From Candidatus Gastranaerophilales bacterium (GTDB lineage: Bacteria; Cyanobacteriota; Vampirovibrionia; Gastranaerophilales; Gastranaerophilaceae): a DNA stretch of 64,000 bases. Each line of letters starts with the position of its first letter. The first letter of the stretch is position 1. Below the pieces are notes generated by a model, which was not told the DNA's origin, did not search any database, and saw only the letters and a program-made list of their open reading frames with translations. Of the stretch, positions 53,194-62,482 are shown piece by piece. The stretch is from assembly GCA_017475485.1 (NCBI GenBank), contig JAFVFO010000049.1:25440-89439 (forward strand), read 5' to 3'. Both the position numbers and the translations under genes were made by a program.

Positions 53194-54096
53194 ATGTTTA
53201 CTAATTTTGATGTAATTTTGATATCTCAAATTCAGCATTTTTTGCATGACCTTGATAGAGTTGCGCTTAGCGTTAATATATTTGAAATATCGGTTCTGGT
53301 ATTTCTTCTTTATTACTTATATCAAAAATTTATTAAGGGTACACAGTCTGAAAACCTTGTTAGAGGCTGTTTATGGCTTGTTGTAATGTGGGGTGTATCT
53401 GAATTATTAATCAGAATTAACTTAAATATTTTTGGTGTATTTCTAAAAACTTTGGTTTCCGTTATCGCAATTGCCCTAATTGTAATCTTTCAGCCTGAAT
53501 TAAGAAGGTTTTTGGGTTATATCGGGCAGGGAAATCTTTTTGAGAAAATATTTGCAAATGATTCAGATTTTACGAACGAGAAAAAAATTGATGTTGCAAG
53601 AGAACTTATTGAAGCAATTAAATATATGTCTAAATCTAAAACAGGCGGATTGATTGTATTGCAAAAAGAACAAAACTCTGTTTCGCAGTCAGATATTGGG
53701 GTAAAATTGAATGCCGATATTTCTCAAGAATTATTATTAACAATATTTTTCCCGAAAACCCCGCTGCATGACGGCGCTGTAGTTGTGCATAAGGATAAAA
53801 TAGTATCGGCAGGTGTTTTATTGCCCTTAACTGAAGATCCTAAATTATCATGGCGCTACGGAACGCGACATAGAGCGGCAATTGGTGTATCCGAAGCATA
53901 TCCTGATTGTGCCTGCATTGTAGTTTCTGAAGAAACCGGAGATGTCAGTGTTGCAATTGACGGAATATTGAAAAAATACGAAGACTTAGGAAAATTAAAA
54001 GCTGACTTAATGCGCATATTAGGCTATAAGCAAGACGATAAAGGCCACCCTAAGAGCTTCATTAAATTTGATAATATTTTTGGAAAAATCGAATAG
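53194..54096 (+). CDS. cdaA: Diadenylate cyclase CdaA/DacA-type
   Basis: A 300-residue membrane enzyme that makes cyclic di-AMP from ATP. Three N-terminal membrane helices (about 30-47, 57-75, 85-101) precede the DAC domain, with catalytic DGA at 193-195 (PLHDGAVVV) and RHR at 225-227 (GTRHRAAIG). Length is normal. It is co-transcribed with lysA (1-nt gap); the usual partners cdaR and glmM are absent. c-di-AMP commonly controls potassium and osmotic balance and cell-wall homeostasis. Confidence 0.92.
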   Translation: MFTNFDVILISQIQHFLHDLDRVALSVNIFEISVLVFLLYYLYQKFIKGTQSENLVRGCLWLVVMWGVSELLIRINLNIFGVFLKTLVSVIAIALIVIFQPELRRFLGYIGQGNLFEKIFANDSDFTNEKKIDVARELIEAIKYMSKSKTGGLIVLQKEQNSVSQSDIGVKLNADISQELLLTIFFPKTPLHDGAVVVHKDKIVSAGVLLPLTEDPKLSWRYGTRHRAAIGVSEAYPDCACIVVSEETGDVSVAIDGILKKYEDLGKLKADLMRILGYKQDDKGHPKSFIKFDNIFGKIE

Positions 54097-54301
54097 GGTT
54101 TTAGTGTGATTATAAATGTAAAGTAACACATGGAATGATTTCTTTGAACGGATAGTTTGACTCAAACGGGCAACATTATCGTTCAAATTTAGTTAAAATG
54201 TCCTCATTATTCTGTCAATTCCTGTACAAAATTCACACCAGCTTTTATAAATAGACATAACAAATTGAAAAGATAAAAACTTCAAAACTCCCTGATAAAA
54301 T

Positions 54302-55078
54302 TTAAAAACTTAATATTTCATTATCATCAGGGACAACAACATTGTTTAGTTTTAGATTTTTTATATCATCTCTTGTAACGGTTAAGTGACTTACTGTATC
54401 CATGTGGCTTGCAATTATAGTTGAATTCTTGGCGTAATTTGATATTGCTTTAACATCCGCAATATCCATAATCAACCTTTCGCCCTCACCAACTAATACA
54501 GTAGCTCCACAAGCATTTATAACAATTATTTCAGGATTAAATTTATCAATAGCTTGTTTTACTTCATCACACCAAATTGTATCGCCTGCAACGTATAACG
54601 TTTTTTCCGTGTCCGATTTGAACACTATTCCCATAGCGTCATAAGGCATTCCGATTTTTTCGCACATTGGTTTAACTACTTCACGTCTGCCGTGCTGACA
54701 TTGAGTTTTATATAAAGTAATTCCTTCAAAATCTGTTCCATTTTCAGAAATAATACGAATATCATTGAAACCGAAATTTTTAATAATGTTCAAATCCGTT
54801 TCATTTTGAACATAGAACGGAATATTTTTATCCAGGGCACTAACAGCGAATTCATCAAAATGATCAGGGTGAAAATGGGTCAATATAACCGCATCAAGGG
54901 GTAAATTATTTATATCAAAATCCTTTGGCAAATCAACTCTCGGTTGTCTGACCTCAGAATTCATTGCCCCCTCGAACCCCGGCATAAAATCTTTTGGCAT
55001 TAACCACGGGTCGATTAAAAATCTTTTGTCGTTGTAAGTAATTATAATTGTTGCATTTCTGATTTGATGAATTTTCAT
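54302..55078 (-). CDS. UlaG-like metallo-beta-lactamase-fold hydrolase
   Basis: A 258-residue MBL-fold protein. The metal site is H68, H70, D72 and H73 in LTHFHPDHFDEFA; further ligands appear in CQHGRRE, VAGDTIWCDEV and ASHMDTVSHLT. Such proteins hydrolyse lactones, phosphodiesters or lipid heads; the substrate is not readable. It follows the NimA-like gene by 14 nt in the same direction, suggesting one transcript. Confidence 0.84.
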   Translation of the reverse strand: MKIHQIRNATIIITYNDKRFLIDPWLMPKDFMPGFEGAMNSEVRQPRVDLPKDFDINNLPLDAVILTHFHPDHFDEFAVSALDKNIPFYVQNETDLNIIKNFGFNDIRIISENGTDFEGITLYKTQCQHGRREVVKPMCEKIGMPYDAMGIVFKSDTEKTLYVAGDTIWCDEVKQAIDKFNPEIIVINACGATVLVGEGERLIMDIADVKAISNYAKNSTIIASHMDTVSHLTVTRDDIKNLKLNNVVVPDDNEILSF

Positions 55079-55092
55079 TTAATATCTCCTAA

Positions 55093-55569
55093 TTAACTTT
55101 CATTAACTTTTTTACCGCAAATATGATCAGGAGTAAGTTCTAAACACATAACAAATTTTGCAAATTTTTTGATTTCTTCTTCAATATAATCATCGCCAAA
55201 ATCAAATTGTTGGCTCAATTTTCTACAAATATATATAGTTTTATCAAAATCTTCAACTGGTTTTATTCTGCCAAAAACAATAACACTTTTATAATCAAGC
55301 CCTATTTTACCTTCAACTTGAATCCCTTTATCATACACGCAAAAAGACACTTTATCGCAATTTTTTATTGAATCAATTTTATGACCTTCTCGGCTCCCAT
55401 GAAAATAAATTTTATTTTCATCTTCACTATACCAATAATTGATTGGTAAACCATAGGGATAATCATTATCTCCCAAAACAGAAAGCACACCTCTGACTTC
55501 ATTTTTAAGAACAGAAATACATTCTTCCTGTGTTAATTGCTGCTTTATTCTTCTTAACGGTCTGAACAT
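55093..55569 (-). CDS. NimA-like pyridoxamine 5'-phosphate oxidase-family protein
   Basis: A 158-residue flavin-binding split-barrel protein. The N-terminus LRRIKQQLTQEECISVLKNE then RGVLSVLGDNDYPYGLPINY, with IYFHGSREGHKIDSIKNCDK, looks close to a group common in gut Firmicutes. Relatives can reduce nitroimidazoles or bind FMN/F420. It sits divergently from the 36-aa ORF and efflux operon. Horizontal transfer is an inference from similarity recalled from memory. Confidence 0.82.
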   Translation of the reverse strand: MFRPLRRIKQQLTQEECISVLKNEVRGVLSVLGDNDYPYGLPINYWYSEDENKIYFHGSREGHKIDSIKNCDKVSFCVYDKGIQVEGKIGLDYKSVIVFGRIKPVEDFDKTIYICRKLSQQFDFGDDYIEEEIKKFAKFVMCLELTPDHICGKKVNES

Positions 55570-55602
55570 ATTATACCTCGTGTACCTTAGTTTAACATAA
55601 AT

Positions 55603-55632
55603 AAAACCGATAATATGCCATTATCGGTTTTT
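55603..55632 (-). terminator. Rho-independent terminator of the 36-aa ORF
   Basis: A perfect 12-bp stem (55603-55614 with 55620-55631, core ACCGATAAT) with a 5-nt loop ATGCC. On the minus strand it is followed by TTTTATTT. It lies 21 nt after the stop of the 36-residue ORF and before the NimA-like gene, so it would separate the two transcripts. It also has a T-run on the plus strand. Confidence 0.65.
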
Positions 55633-55652
55633 AGAAAATAACTAAAATTAAA

Positions 55653-55763
55653 TTATAATTCCATAATTTTATGCTGTTCTACATTCAAATATCCTTCAGG
55701 ACAATGGGTTGAGCAATAAATAATTTTGTTATTTTTTTTAGCGGATAATCCGCTATTGCTCAT
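55653..55763 (-). CDS. 36-residue small protein with paired cysteines
   Basis: An ORF from ATG 55763 to TAA 55653 encodes 36 residues, with the central sequence KIIYCSTHCPEGYLNVEQHK. The C-x3-C pair and aromatic residues suggest a metal- or redox-active mini-protein, but I recognise no family. Support comes from a terminator 21 nt downstream and open spacing; against it, the ribosome site is weak. The perfect palindrome AGCGGATAATCCGCT (55740-55754) lies within it. It could be a remnant of a larger gene. Confidence 0.4.
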   Translation of the reverse strand: MSNSGLSAKKNNKIIYCSTHCPEGYLNVEQHKIMEL

Positions 55764-55793
55764 TTTTGAACAAAAAAATAACTTCCCTAACCA

Positions 55794-55825
55794 TAAACTA
55801 ACAATTTCGTTTTAGCATTTATATT
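55794..55825 (+). promoter_or_regulatory. Putative operator/promoter of efflux operon
   Basis: A 21-bp motif (55794-55814, starting TAAACTAACAATTTCG) with imperfect dyad ends (TAAA/TTTA) is followed by TATATT (55820-55825). CTAACA at 55798-55803 sits 16 bp before it as a weak -35. The motif recurs with 19 of 21 matches at 61636-61656 before lpxA. Confidence 0.5.
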
Positions 55826-55847
55826 AGAACAGTTTAATTTATAAAAA

Positions 55848-57251
55848 ATGAAAAAGATTACAGATATATTGTTAAAATACATACAACGCACAATCATTTT
55901 ATTACTGTTGTTAGGAATTGTCGGAACAAATAATGTTGTTTATGCAATATCCGAAACAACAGACTCCGACATTTCAAAACAACAAAAAAATAAAGAAGAT
56001 GATAGAAAATTTGAATTAAATCTGTTTTGGAAAGATTATTCGGATGAATATTTATCCTCATATATTTTAGAAGCATTAGAGCAAAATCCGTCATTAAAAA
56101 TTGCAAGTGACAGATTGCGACAATCTCAAGCTATGCTTGGTATGGTTAATGCACAAAGGCTGCCGCATATCGGTATTGAACCAAGTGTTTATCCCTATAA
56201 ATCTCTCTCAGGGAAAACCTATAGTTCACACAACGATATAACCATGCCTTTATTTTTTAATTGGGAAATTGATATATTCGGTAAGCTTTCTGACAAGGTT
56301 CAATCAGGCAGGTATGACGTTAAAATAGCAAAAGAAGATGTTAATATACAAAAATTATCTCTAACTTCAGAAATTTGTGCTATGTATTTTAATATTATTC
56401 TTACTGATGAGCTGATAGAAAATGAGGAAGAGATTCTAAAAAATCTTGAAGAAGTTCTTAAACTAAAAAAACAACTGTACGAAGGCGGCATAATAAAATA
56501 TGATGATTTGTATATTACAGAGTATGAAAAAATAAATACCCAAAATGAATTGAATTCACTATATAAACAACGAGATATTTTGTCGCATGCATTTTCATTT
56601 TTAAGAGCTGCTGCACCTCAAGAAGATATTAATCACAGAACTATGGAAGAAATGACTCTTCCATTTTTACCTGATACGGAAATCAATTCAGATTTAATAT
56701 TTAACAGACCTGATGTTATACAAGCCGAATACGCAATAAAAAAAGCTGCATTTGATGTTAAAGTTGCAAAAAAAATGTTTCTTCCTTCATTTAATTTGAA
56801 TGAAATTGTTGGCTTTGAGAGTTTTAGAGCAAGCAGATTATTTAACTGGGAAAGTATTGTTTATCAGTTTGGTGCCGGATTATTGCTTGATTTATACACA
56901 GGGGGGTATAAAAAACACTTTCTAAAATATAATAAAGAGCTTGCTCTTGAAAAATTACACAAATACGATTACACAATACTTGATGCCGTAAGAGAAACGG
57001 AAGATTGTCTATCAAGCTATAAGACTGATTATAAGGCATACGTTGATTTTAAAGATATGATGGAAAATTCACAACACTATTACAATGTTGCACATACACG
57101 ATATTTGACAGGTATTGGAAACAGAATAGATGAACTTGATGCAAGACGTCAATATTTAATAAATGAAAATGCAATGAATAAAGCAAAAGCTGCATCATTA
57201 ATAGATACGGTAAGTTTATATAAGGCATTGGGGAGCAGAATTCATGAGTAA
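55848..57251 (+). CDS. Outer membrane efflux lipoprotein-like channel (TolC/NodT type)
   Basis: A 467-residue channel protein. An N-terminal signal segment (about 14-34) ends at VVYA; no lipobox Cys is evident. OEP repeats begin at SSYILEALEQNPSLKIASDR and FNRPDVIQAEYAIKKAAFDV. The helix pair with YEGGIIKYDDLYITEYEKIN is typical. It forms the outer part of a tripartite pump with the following RND and adaptor genes. The 3' end overlaps the RND gene by 8 nt. Confidence 0.86.
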   Translation: MKKITDILLKYIQRTIILLLLLGIVGTNNVVYAISETTDSDISKQQKNKEDDRKFELNLFWKDYSDEYLSSYILEALEQNPSLKIASDRLRQSQAMLGMVNAQRLPHIGIEPSVYPYKSLSGKTYSSHNDITMPLFFNWEIDIFGKLSDKVQSGRYDVKIAKEDVNIQKLSLTSEICAMYFNIILTDELIENEEEILKNLEEVLKLKKQLYEGGIIKYDDLYITEYEKINTQNELNSLYKQRDILSHAFSFLRAAAPQEDINHRTMEEMTLPFLPDTEINSDLIFNRPDVIQAEYAIKKAAFDVKVAKKMFLPSFNLNEIVGFESFRASRLFNWESIVYQFGAGLLLDLYTGGYKKHFLKYNKELALEKLHKYDYTILDAVRETEDCLSSYKTDYKAYVDFKDMMENSQHYYNVAHTRYLTGIGNRIDELDARRQYLINENAMNKAKAASLIDTVSLYKALGSRIHE

Positions 57252-60200
57252 ATTTATAAAAGCAGCTTTAAAATATTATTATACAGTATTTGTATTTGGT
57301 CTTTTTATTCTAATTCTGGGTATTGTAGCAATATTTTTTACTCCAATTGACATTTTCCCTGAAATAAATACTCCTGCAGTTGTTGCGGTGTGGAATTATA
57401 ACGGGATGCCGGCTAAAGACGTAGAAAATCGTATTGTTTCAATTGCAGAACGTGCGTATTCCGCAAATATGAATGATGTTGAACATATTGAATCCCAGTC
57501 ATTATATGGTGTCGGGGTAATAAAAGTATTTTTGCATCCCGGAGCTGATGTTAATACTGCAATAACACAATTAAGTTCCGCATCACAAGTTGCATTAAAT
57601 AATATGCCGCTTGGTATAAGACCACCACAGGTTGTAAAATATACTCCGACAACGATACCAGTATTACAGGTTGTTGTATCTTCAAAAACCATACCTTTAT
57701 TAGATGTATCTGATTTAGCTCAAAACATAATAAAAGTGCAAATGTCTAAAGTCGAAGGTTCACAAATACCATTACCTATGGGTGGATTAAACCGCCAAAT
57801 AATGGTTGATTTGGATATGCAAAAAATGGAAGCACGAGCTCTTACACCTTTAGCGATAACGGATACTCTTGCGGAACAAAATGTCATACTACCGTCAGGA
57901 AATGCCAAGATTGGTGGCTTTGATTATTACATTACCTTGAATAATGCAACAAGAACAATTGATGAAATGAATAAATTCCCAATAAAATCAAAAGAAGGAG
58001 AAACTGTTTATTTACGTGATATAGCCTACATTCATAACGGAAATGCCGTTCAAGAAAATGTTGTTCGCCACGACGGAGTAGCAGGAAGCTTAATGACTGT
58101 TTATAAAGCAGGAAAAACCTCAACTATTAAAGTTGTTGACGGATGTAAAAAAATAATTCCGATAATAAAAAAAATGGTTCCGTCAGAAATTCAAATGAAT
58201 GAATTATTTGACCAATCCATATTTGTTAAAAGTTCTATTCATAGTGTTATTTTTGAAGGAACACTTGCTGCTATTCTTACAGCATTAATGATTTTACTGT
58301 TTTTAGGCAGTAAACGTTCTACGTTTATTGTTGCGGTTTCTATTCCTCTATCAATATTATTTGCAATAATTTGTTTGGCATTATGCGGACAAACTTTAAA
58401 CATCATGACACTTAGCGGTATGGCTCTGGCTATCGGTATGCTTGTTGATAATTCAACCGTTGTGCTTGAAAATATTTTAAGAAATAAAGAAATTTATAAA
58501 AACAGAATGACTTTGCAGGAAATCATCTGTAAATCTGCTTCAGAAGTTGCAATACCTACTTTGGTTTCAACACTATCGATATGTATGGTTTTTGCACCTA
58601 TATTTTTAATGAAAAGTGCTACAAAATTCTTATTTGCACCAATGGCATTATCCGTAATATGTGCAATGATTGGTTCTTATTTGTTATCTAATACAATAGT
58701 TCCCGTTATGGTTGATAAACTTTTAAAGAAAACAGAAGTGCTTAAGCCGGGTACATTATTATATAATTTGCATGAAACAGTAAATAAAAGTTTTGCTAAA
58801 TTAAGAAGGGTATACAAGCAGTTTTTAGTAAAACAGGTTATGAGAAATCCCAAAAAGACACTGCAATTTTCCGCTCTTGTTATAGCAATTTCTTTTTGTC
58901 TGTTGCCGTTTATCGGAGAGAATTTCTTCCCAAGTGTTGACGCAGGGCAAATCAGGCTTCATGTATATGCTCAACACGGAACAAGAATTGAAGATACCGC
59001 AAGAGCTTTTTCTGATATAGAAAAAACGATTAAAACAGTTATTCCTGAAAAAGAAATTGATACAATGCTTGATAATATCGGAATTCCTGTAAGTATGTTA
59101 AATCTCGCATTTATGGATAATTCACAGTTGGGAATGGGTGATGGTGAAATTTTAATTTCCCTAAAGAAACATCACAAACCTACACAGAAATATATTAAAA
59201 AACTTCGTAAAGTTTTAAATGAAAAATATCCTAATATGACGTTTTTCTTCCAAAGTGCTGATATGGTCGGGAAAATTCTTAATTTTGGACTGGCTTCCCC
59301 TATTGATGTTCAAATACAAGGTGAAGATACAAAAGGGAATTATGCACTCGCAATTAAAATGCTTGAGGATATTAAAAAGGTAAAAGGGGTAGCAGATGCT
59401 CATGTTCATCAAATTACCGATTATCCGGAGATAAAACTTGAAGTTGATAAGGTAAAAGCAGCTAACATGGGATTAACACAAGCGGATGTTGCTAAAAACA
59501 TGATTATCGCCCTTTCATCAAGTGCACAGGCAATGCCTGCATATTGGGTTGATCCGGAAAATGGTGTTAATTATTTGCTGGCACTACAAGTACCGCCATA
59601 TTGGATAAATTCGGTCAGCGACGTAATGGATGTTCCGCTTGCATTTAACGGCAATAAGCCAATTCGCTTGTCTAATGTAGCAACGATACATGAAAGTACA
59701 GCACCGAGTGTTGTAAACCATTACGATATTATGCCGGTTTACGATATTTTGATAAATATTCAGGATAGAGATTTAGATTCTGTTGCTGATGATATTCATG
59801 AGATTGTTAAAAAATATGAAAAACAGGCTCCAAACGGAACATTTATAAATATTTTAGGACAAGCCAATGCTATGAAATCGGCATTTTCAGCTTTACTATC
59901 AGGATTATTACTTGCATTGATTTTGGTATATCTCTTAATTGTTACTAATTTCCAGTCTTGGAGAAATCCGTTTATTATAATTACACCTGTTCCAATGGCT
60001 TTAGCAGGAATATTGTGGATGTTATATGCAACTGATACAACATTTAGCATACAAGCTATGATGGGTTCAATTATGGCTATCGGGGTTTCGTGTTCAAATT
60101 CAATATTGGTTGTTTCGTTTGCAACAGATAAGATGAAAAAAGGTTTTAATTCAGTAAGAGCGGCAGTTGATGCAGGGTTTACAAGAATAAGACCTGTTAT

Positions 60201-60399
60201 AATGACAGCTTTAGCAATGATTTTGGGAATGTTACCAATGTCTTTAGGATTAGGAGAAGGCGGAGAACAAAATGCTCCAATCGGCAGAACGGTAATCGGA
60301 GGATTACTCTTTGCTACATTTGCAACTTTGATAATTGTACCAATGCTATTTGCAATTATGAATAAAAATAAAAAATACAGTGAGGAATATGGTTTATGA
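57244..60399 (+). CDS. RND efflux transporter (HAE1-like)
   Basis: A 1051-residue inner-membrane proton-driven pump. Twelve membrane helices in the usual 1+5 / 1+5 layout, two large periplasmic loops, and proton-relay residue Asp in MALAIGMLVDNSTVVLENIL (helix 4). The start segment with IFFTPIDIFPEINTPAV and the end with GMLPMSLGLGEGGEQNAPIG are typical of the AcrB/MdtF group. VDN instead of VDD at the relay points to the less-studied HAE relatives of Bacteroidetes and Firmicutes. Drugs or metabolites are possible substrates. It overlaps both neighbours (8 and 4 nt). Confidence 0.94.
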   Translation: MSKFIKAALKYYYTVFVFGLFILILGIVAIFFTPIDIFPEINTPAVVAVWNYNGMPAKDVENRIVSIAERAYSANMNDVEHIESQSLYGVGVIKVFLHPGADVNTAITQLSSASQVALNNMPLGIRPPQVVKYTPTTIPVLQVVVSSKTIPLLDVSDLAQNIIKVQMSKVEGSQIPLPMGGLNRQIMVDLDMQKMEARALTPLAITDTLAEQNVILPSGNAKIGGFDYYITLNNATRTIDEMNKFPIKSKEGETVYLRDIAYIHNGNAVQENVVRHDGVAGSLMTVYKAGKTSTIKVVDGCKKIIPIIKKMVPSEIQMNELFDQSIFVKSSIHSVIFEGTLAAILTALMILLFLGSKRSTFIVAVSIPLSILFAIICLALCGQTLNIMTLSGMALAIGMLVDNSTVVLENILRNKEIYKNRMTLQEIICKSASEVAIPTLVSTLSICMVFAPIFLMKSATKFLFAPMALSVICAMIGSYLLSNTIVPVMVDKLLKKTEVLKPGTLLYNLHETVNKSFAKLRRVYKQFLVKQVMRNPKKTLQFSALVIAISFCLLPFIGENFFPSVDAGQIRLHVYAQHGTRIEDTARAFSDIEKTIKTVIPEKEIDTMLDNIGIPVSMLNLAFMDNSQLGMGDGEILISLKKHHKPTQKYIKKLRKVLNEKYPNMTFFFQSADMVGKILNFGLASPIDVQIQGEDTKGNYALAIKMLEDIKKVKGVADAHVHQITDYPEIKLEVDKVKAANMGLTQADVAKNMIIALSSSAQAMPAYWVDPENGVNYLLALQVPPYWINSVSDVMDVPLAFNGNKPIRLSNVATIHESTAPSVVNHYDIMPVYDILINIQDRDLDSVADDIHEIVKKYEKQAPNGTFINILGQANAMKSAFSALLSGLLLALILVYLLIVTNFQSWRNPFIIITPVPMALAGILWMLYATDTTFSIQAMMGSIMAIGVSCSNSILVVSFATDKMKKGFNSVRAAVDAGFTRIRPVIMTALAMILGMLPMSLGLGEGGEQNAPIGRTVIGGLLFATFATLIIVPMLFAIMNKNKKYSEEYGL

Positions 60400-61598
60400 T
60401 GAATAATATATTAGAAACAATAAAAAAACATAAAGTAAAATCAAGTGTTATCGGGATATTTGTTTTTATGTTTTTAGTCGGTTTTATACCGAAAGTTACA
60501 AGAGATATTATTGCGTGGAAAAATGCTAAAAGTTACGAATATGTTGCACTTTACGAAAATCCAAAAATTGAGAACGGGGATGATACTCTTGAACTTAGCG
60601 GTGAATTAAAACCTTACTTACATACAGAAATATTTTCAAGAATTAACGGTATAATCAAAAAACGTTATGTTGAATTAGGAGATAAAGTTGTACAAGGTCA
60701 ATTGCTTGCCACTATTGAATCTCCTGATTTGGATGAAGAAGGACGAAGTGCAAATGCGGCTTTGATTACCGCACAAAAAAGGCTAATGGAAGCAGAATAT
60801 CAATATAATTTTAGCAAACAGAGTTATGACAGGTATAAACAATCGTCCCAAGGCGGCGCAATTTCAAAACAAGAACTTGATGCAAAATATAACGAATTTA
60901 AAACTGCTGAAATGAATTATCAAGCCGCCAAAGCAGAAGTTAAACGAGCAGAGGCAATGAAAAACAGAGTTCAGGCTCTTATGAACTATAAAAATGTTAA
61001 CGCTCCTTTTAGCGGTGTAATAAGCAAATATAATATTGATGCAGGTGCAAATGTTGTAGCTGGTGGAAGCAGCACAAGTACAAGTTTATTTGAAATACAA
61101 CAAATCGATAAATTCAGAGTAAGTTTAAATATTCCTCAAAACTATGTTCCTTATGTAAAAATCGGAATGACAGTAGATTTATATACACCGAATAATCCAA
61201 AAAATAAATTCAAAGGCGTAATTACTCAAAACTCTCAAAAATTAGATCCAATTTCCAGAACAATGGAGGTTGTTGCAATTATAAACAATGACGATAAATC
61301 CGGTTTATATCCGGGATTGTACGTTAAATCCGATATTTATATTAAGGGAGAAGAAAAGATGATAACTGTTAACCCTTCATGTTTAACAACATTAAATACC
61401 GGAAGATATGTCATAACCGTAAACGAATCCGGGAAAATTCATTTTCAAAAAGTCCTTACCGGTCGAGATTTTGGAGATAAAGTTGAAGTTTTGGAAGGAC
61501 TCAACGGGGATGAAAATCTCATAATAAATATTACAGACGACCTTCAAGACGGACAAACCGTTAAATGGCGAAAAAATGAAGTTCTAACTCAAAGTTAG
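60396..61598 (+). CDS. RND periplasmic adaptor (membrane-fusion protein)
   Basis: A 400-residue adaptor with an N-terminal membrane helix (about 15-33). Lipoyl halves (YLHTEIFSRINGIIKKRYVE with LGDKVVQGQLLATIESPD; VNAPFSGVISKYNIDAGANV), a coiled-coil hairpin (110-195) and barrel domains follow. It links the RND pump to the outer-membrane channel. It starts at the RND stop (ATGA) and ends the operon; no regulator gene accompanies the three. Confidence 0.9.
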   Translation: MMNNILETIKKHKVKSSVIGIFVFMFLVGFIPKVTRDIIAWKNAKSYEYVALYENPKIENGDDTLELSGELKPYLHTEIFSRINGIIKKRYVELGDKVVQGQLLATIESPDLDEEGRSANAALITAQKRLMEAEYQYNFSKQSYDRYKQSSQGGAISKQELDAKYNEFKTAEMNYQAAKAEVKRAEAMKNRVQALMNYKNVNAPFSGVISKYNIDAGANVVAGGSSTSTSLFEIQQIDKFRVSLNIPQNYVPYVKIGMTVDLYTPNNPKNKFKGVITQNSQKLDPISRTMEVVAIINNDDKSGLYPGLYVKSDIYIKGEEKMITVNPSCLTTLNTGRYVITVNESGKIHFQKVLTGRDFGDKVEVLEGLNGDENLIINITDDLQDGQTVKWRKNEVLTQS

Positions 61599-61635
61599 TA
61601 TTTTAAGAGACTTTAAAACTATTATTCACTAACTT

Positions 61636-61669
61636 TAAACTAACAATTGCGATTTAAGATTTTTATAAA
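61636..61669 (+). promoter_or_regulatory. Second copy of efflux operator motif before lpxA
   Basis: The 21-bp motif at 61636-61656 (starting TAAACTAACAATTGCG) matches that at 55794-55814 in 19 of 21 places. TATAAA (61664-61669) follows at a similar distance, and ATG 61696 lies 40 nt after the motif (34 nt at the efflux operon). A shared regulator or sigma factor is likely. Confidence 0.5.
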
Positions 61670-61695
61670 GGTGAATTAAGAATAGGACACGAAAT

Positions 61696-62481
61696 ATGAT
61701 AGATAAAACGGCTATAATACACTCATCTGCAAAAATTGCTGACAATGTTTCAATAGGACCATACGTAATTATAGGTGAAGATGTTGAGATTGGTGAAGGA
61801 ACTAAAATTATTGCAAATTGTTATATAGAACACACAAGAATCGGCAAAAGATGTACGGTTTCACCTTTCTCAACAATTGGTTCCGCTCCGCAAGATTTAA
61901 GTTATAACGGAGAAAAAACGAATGTAATCATTGGAGATGATACTATAATCAAGGAAAATGTAACAATTCATAGGGGCTCATCTTCAGGAGATTTTACAAC
62001 ACGTATCGGAAACAAGTGTCTTTTAATGGTAGGTTCTCACGTCGCACATAATTGTGTGTTGGAAGATGAAGTCATAATGGCAAATCTTGCTACAATAGGC
62101 GGACACGTCCATGTAGGGTTTGGTGCATTTTTAGGAGGAATGACTGTTTTTCATCAAAATATAAGAATTGGAGATATGGTAATTGTAAGCGGTTTTGCTG
62201 CTTCAAGACAAGACCTTTTGCCTTATACAAAATATGACGGAAGGCTTGCTCACCCTGTCGGAATAAATGTTATAGCTTTAAAAAGACGCGGTATTGAACA
62301 AGCTGTTAGAACAGAGATAAATTCAGCTTATAAATTGTTAGTTTCTGATGAGTATAATACAAGCCAAGCTATAGAAAAAATAAGAGAAGCAATTTCTTCT
62401 GATAACAAATACGTAGAAAAAATGGTTCAATTTATAAAAGATTCTAAAAGGGGAGTGTGTTTAAGAACCGATCGTGTTTAA
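61696..62481 (+). CDS. lpxA: Acyl-ACP-UDP-N-acetylglucosamine O-acyltransferase
   Basis: A 261-residue left-handed beta-helix enzyme, first step of lipid A synthesis. Hexapeptide repeats run from about 2 to 185 (VSIGPYVIIGEDVEIGEGTK); the catalytic His is H118 in GSHVAHNC (E. coli H125). The C-terminal helical part is normal. The usual neighbours lpxD, fabZ, lpxC and lpxB are missing; instead it follows an efflux operon and precedes a GH13 gene by 1 nt. It may be the sole copy or a paralogue; the window cannot tell. Confidence 0.92.
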   Translation: MIDKTAIIHSSAKIADNVSIGPYVIIGEDVEIGEGTKIIANCYIEHTRIGKRCTVSPFSTIGSAPQDLSYNGEKTNVIIGDDTIIKENVTIHRGSSSGDFTTRIGNKCLLMVGSHVAHNCVLEDEVIMANLATIGGHVHVGFGAFLGGMTVFHQNIRIGDMVIVSGFAASRQDLLPYTKYDGRLAHPVGINVIALKRRGIEQAVRTEINSAYKLLVSDEYNTSQAIEKIREAISSDNKYVEKMVQFIKDSKRGVCLRTDRV

Positions 62482-62482
62482 T

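Noticed and set aside
54097-54301. Hidden gene between cdaA and the metallo-hydrolase
   Set aside because: Short protein-like pieces occur on the minus strand, but no start, ribosome site or continuous frame; also no clear terminator.
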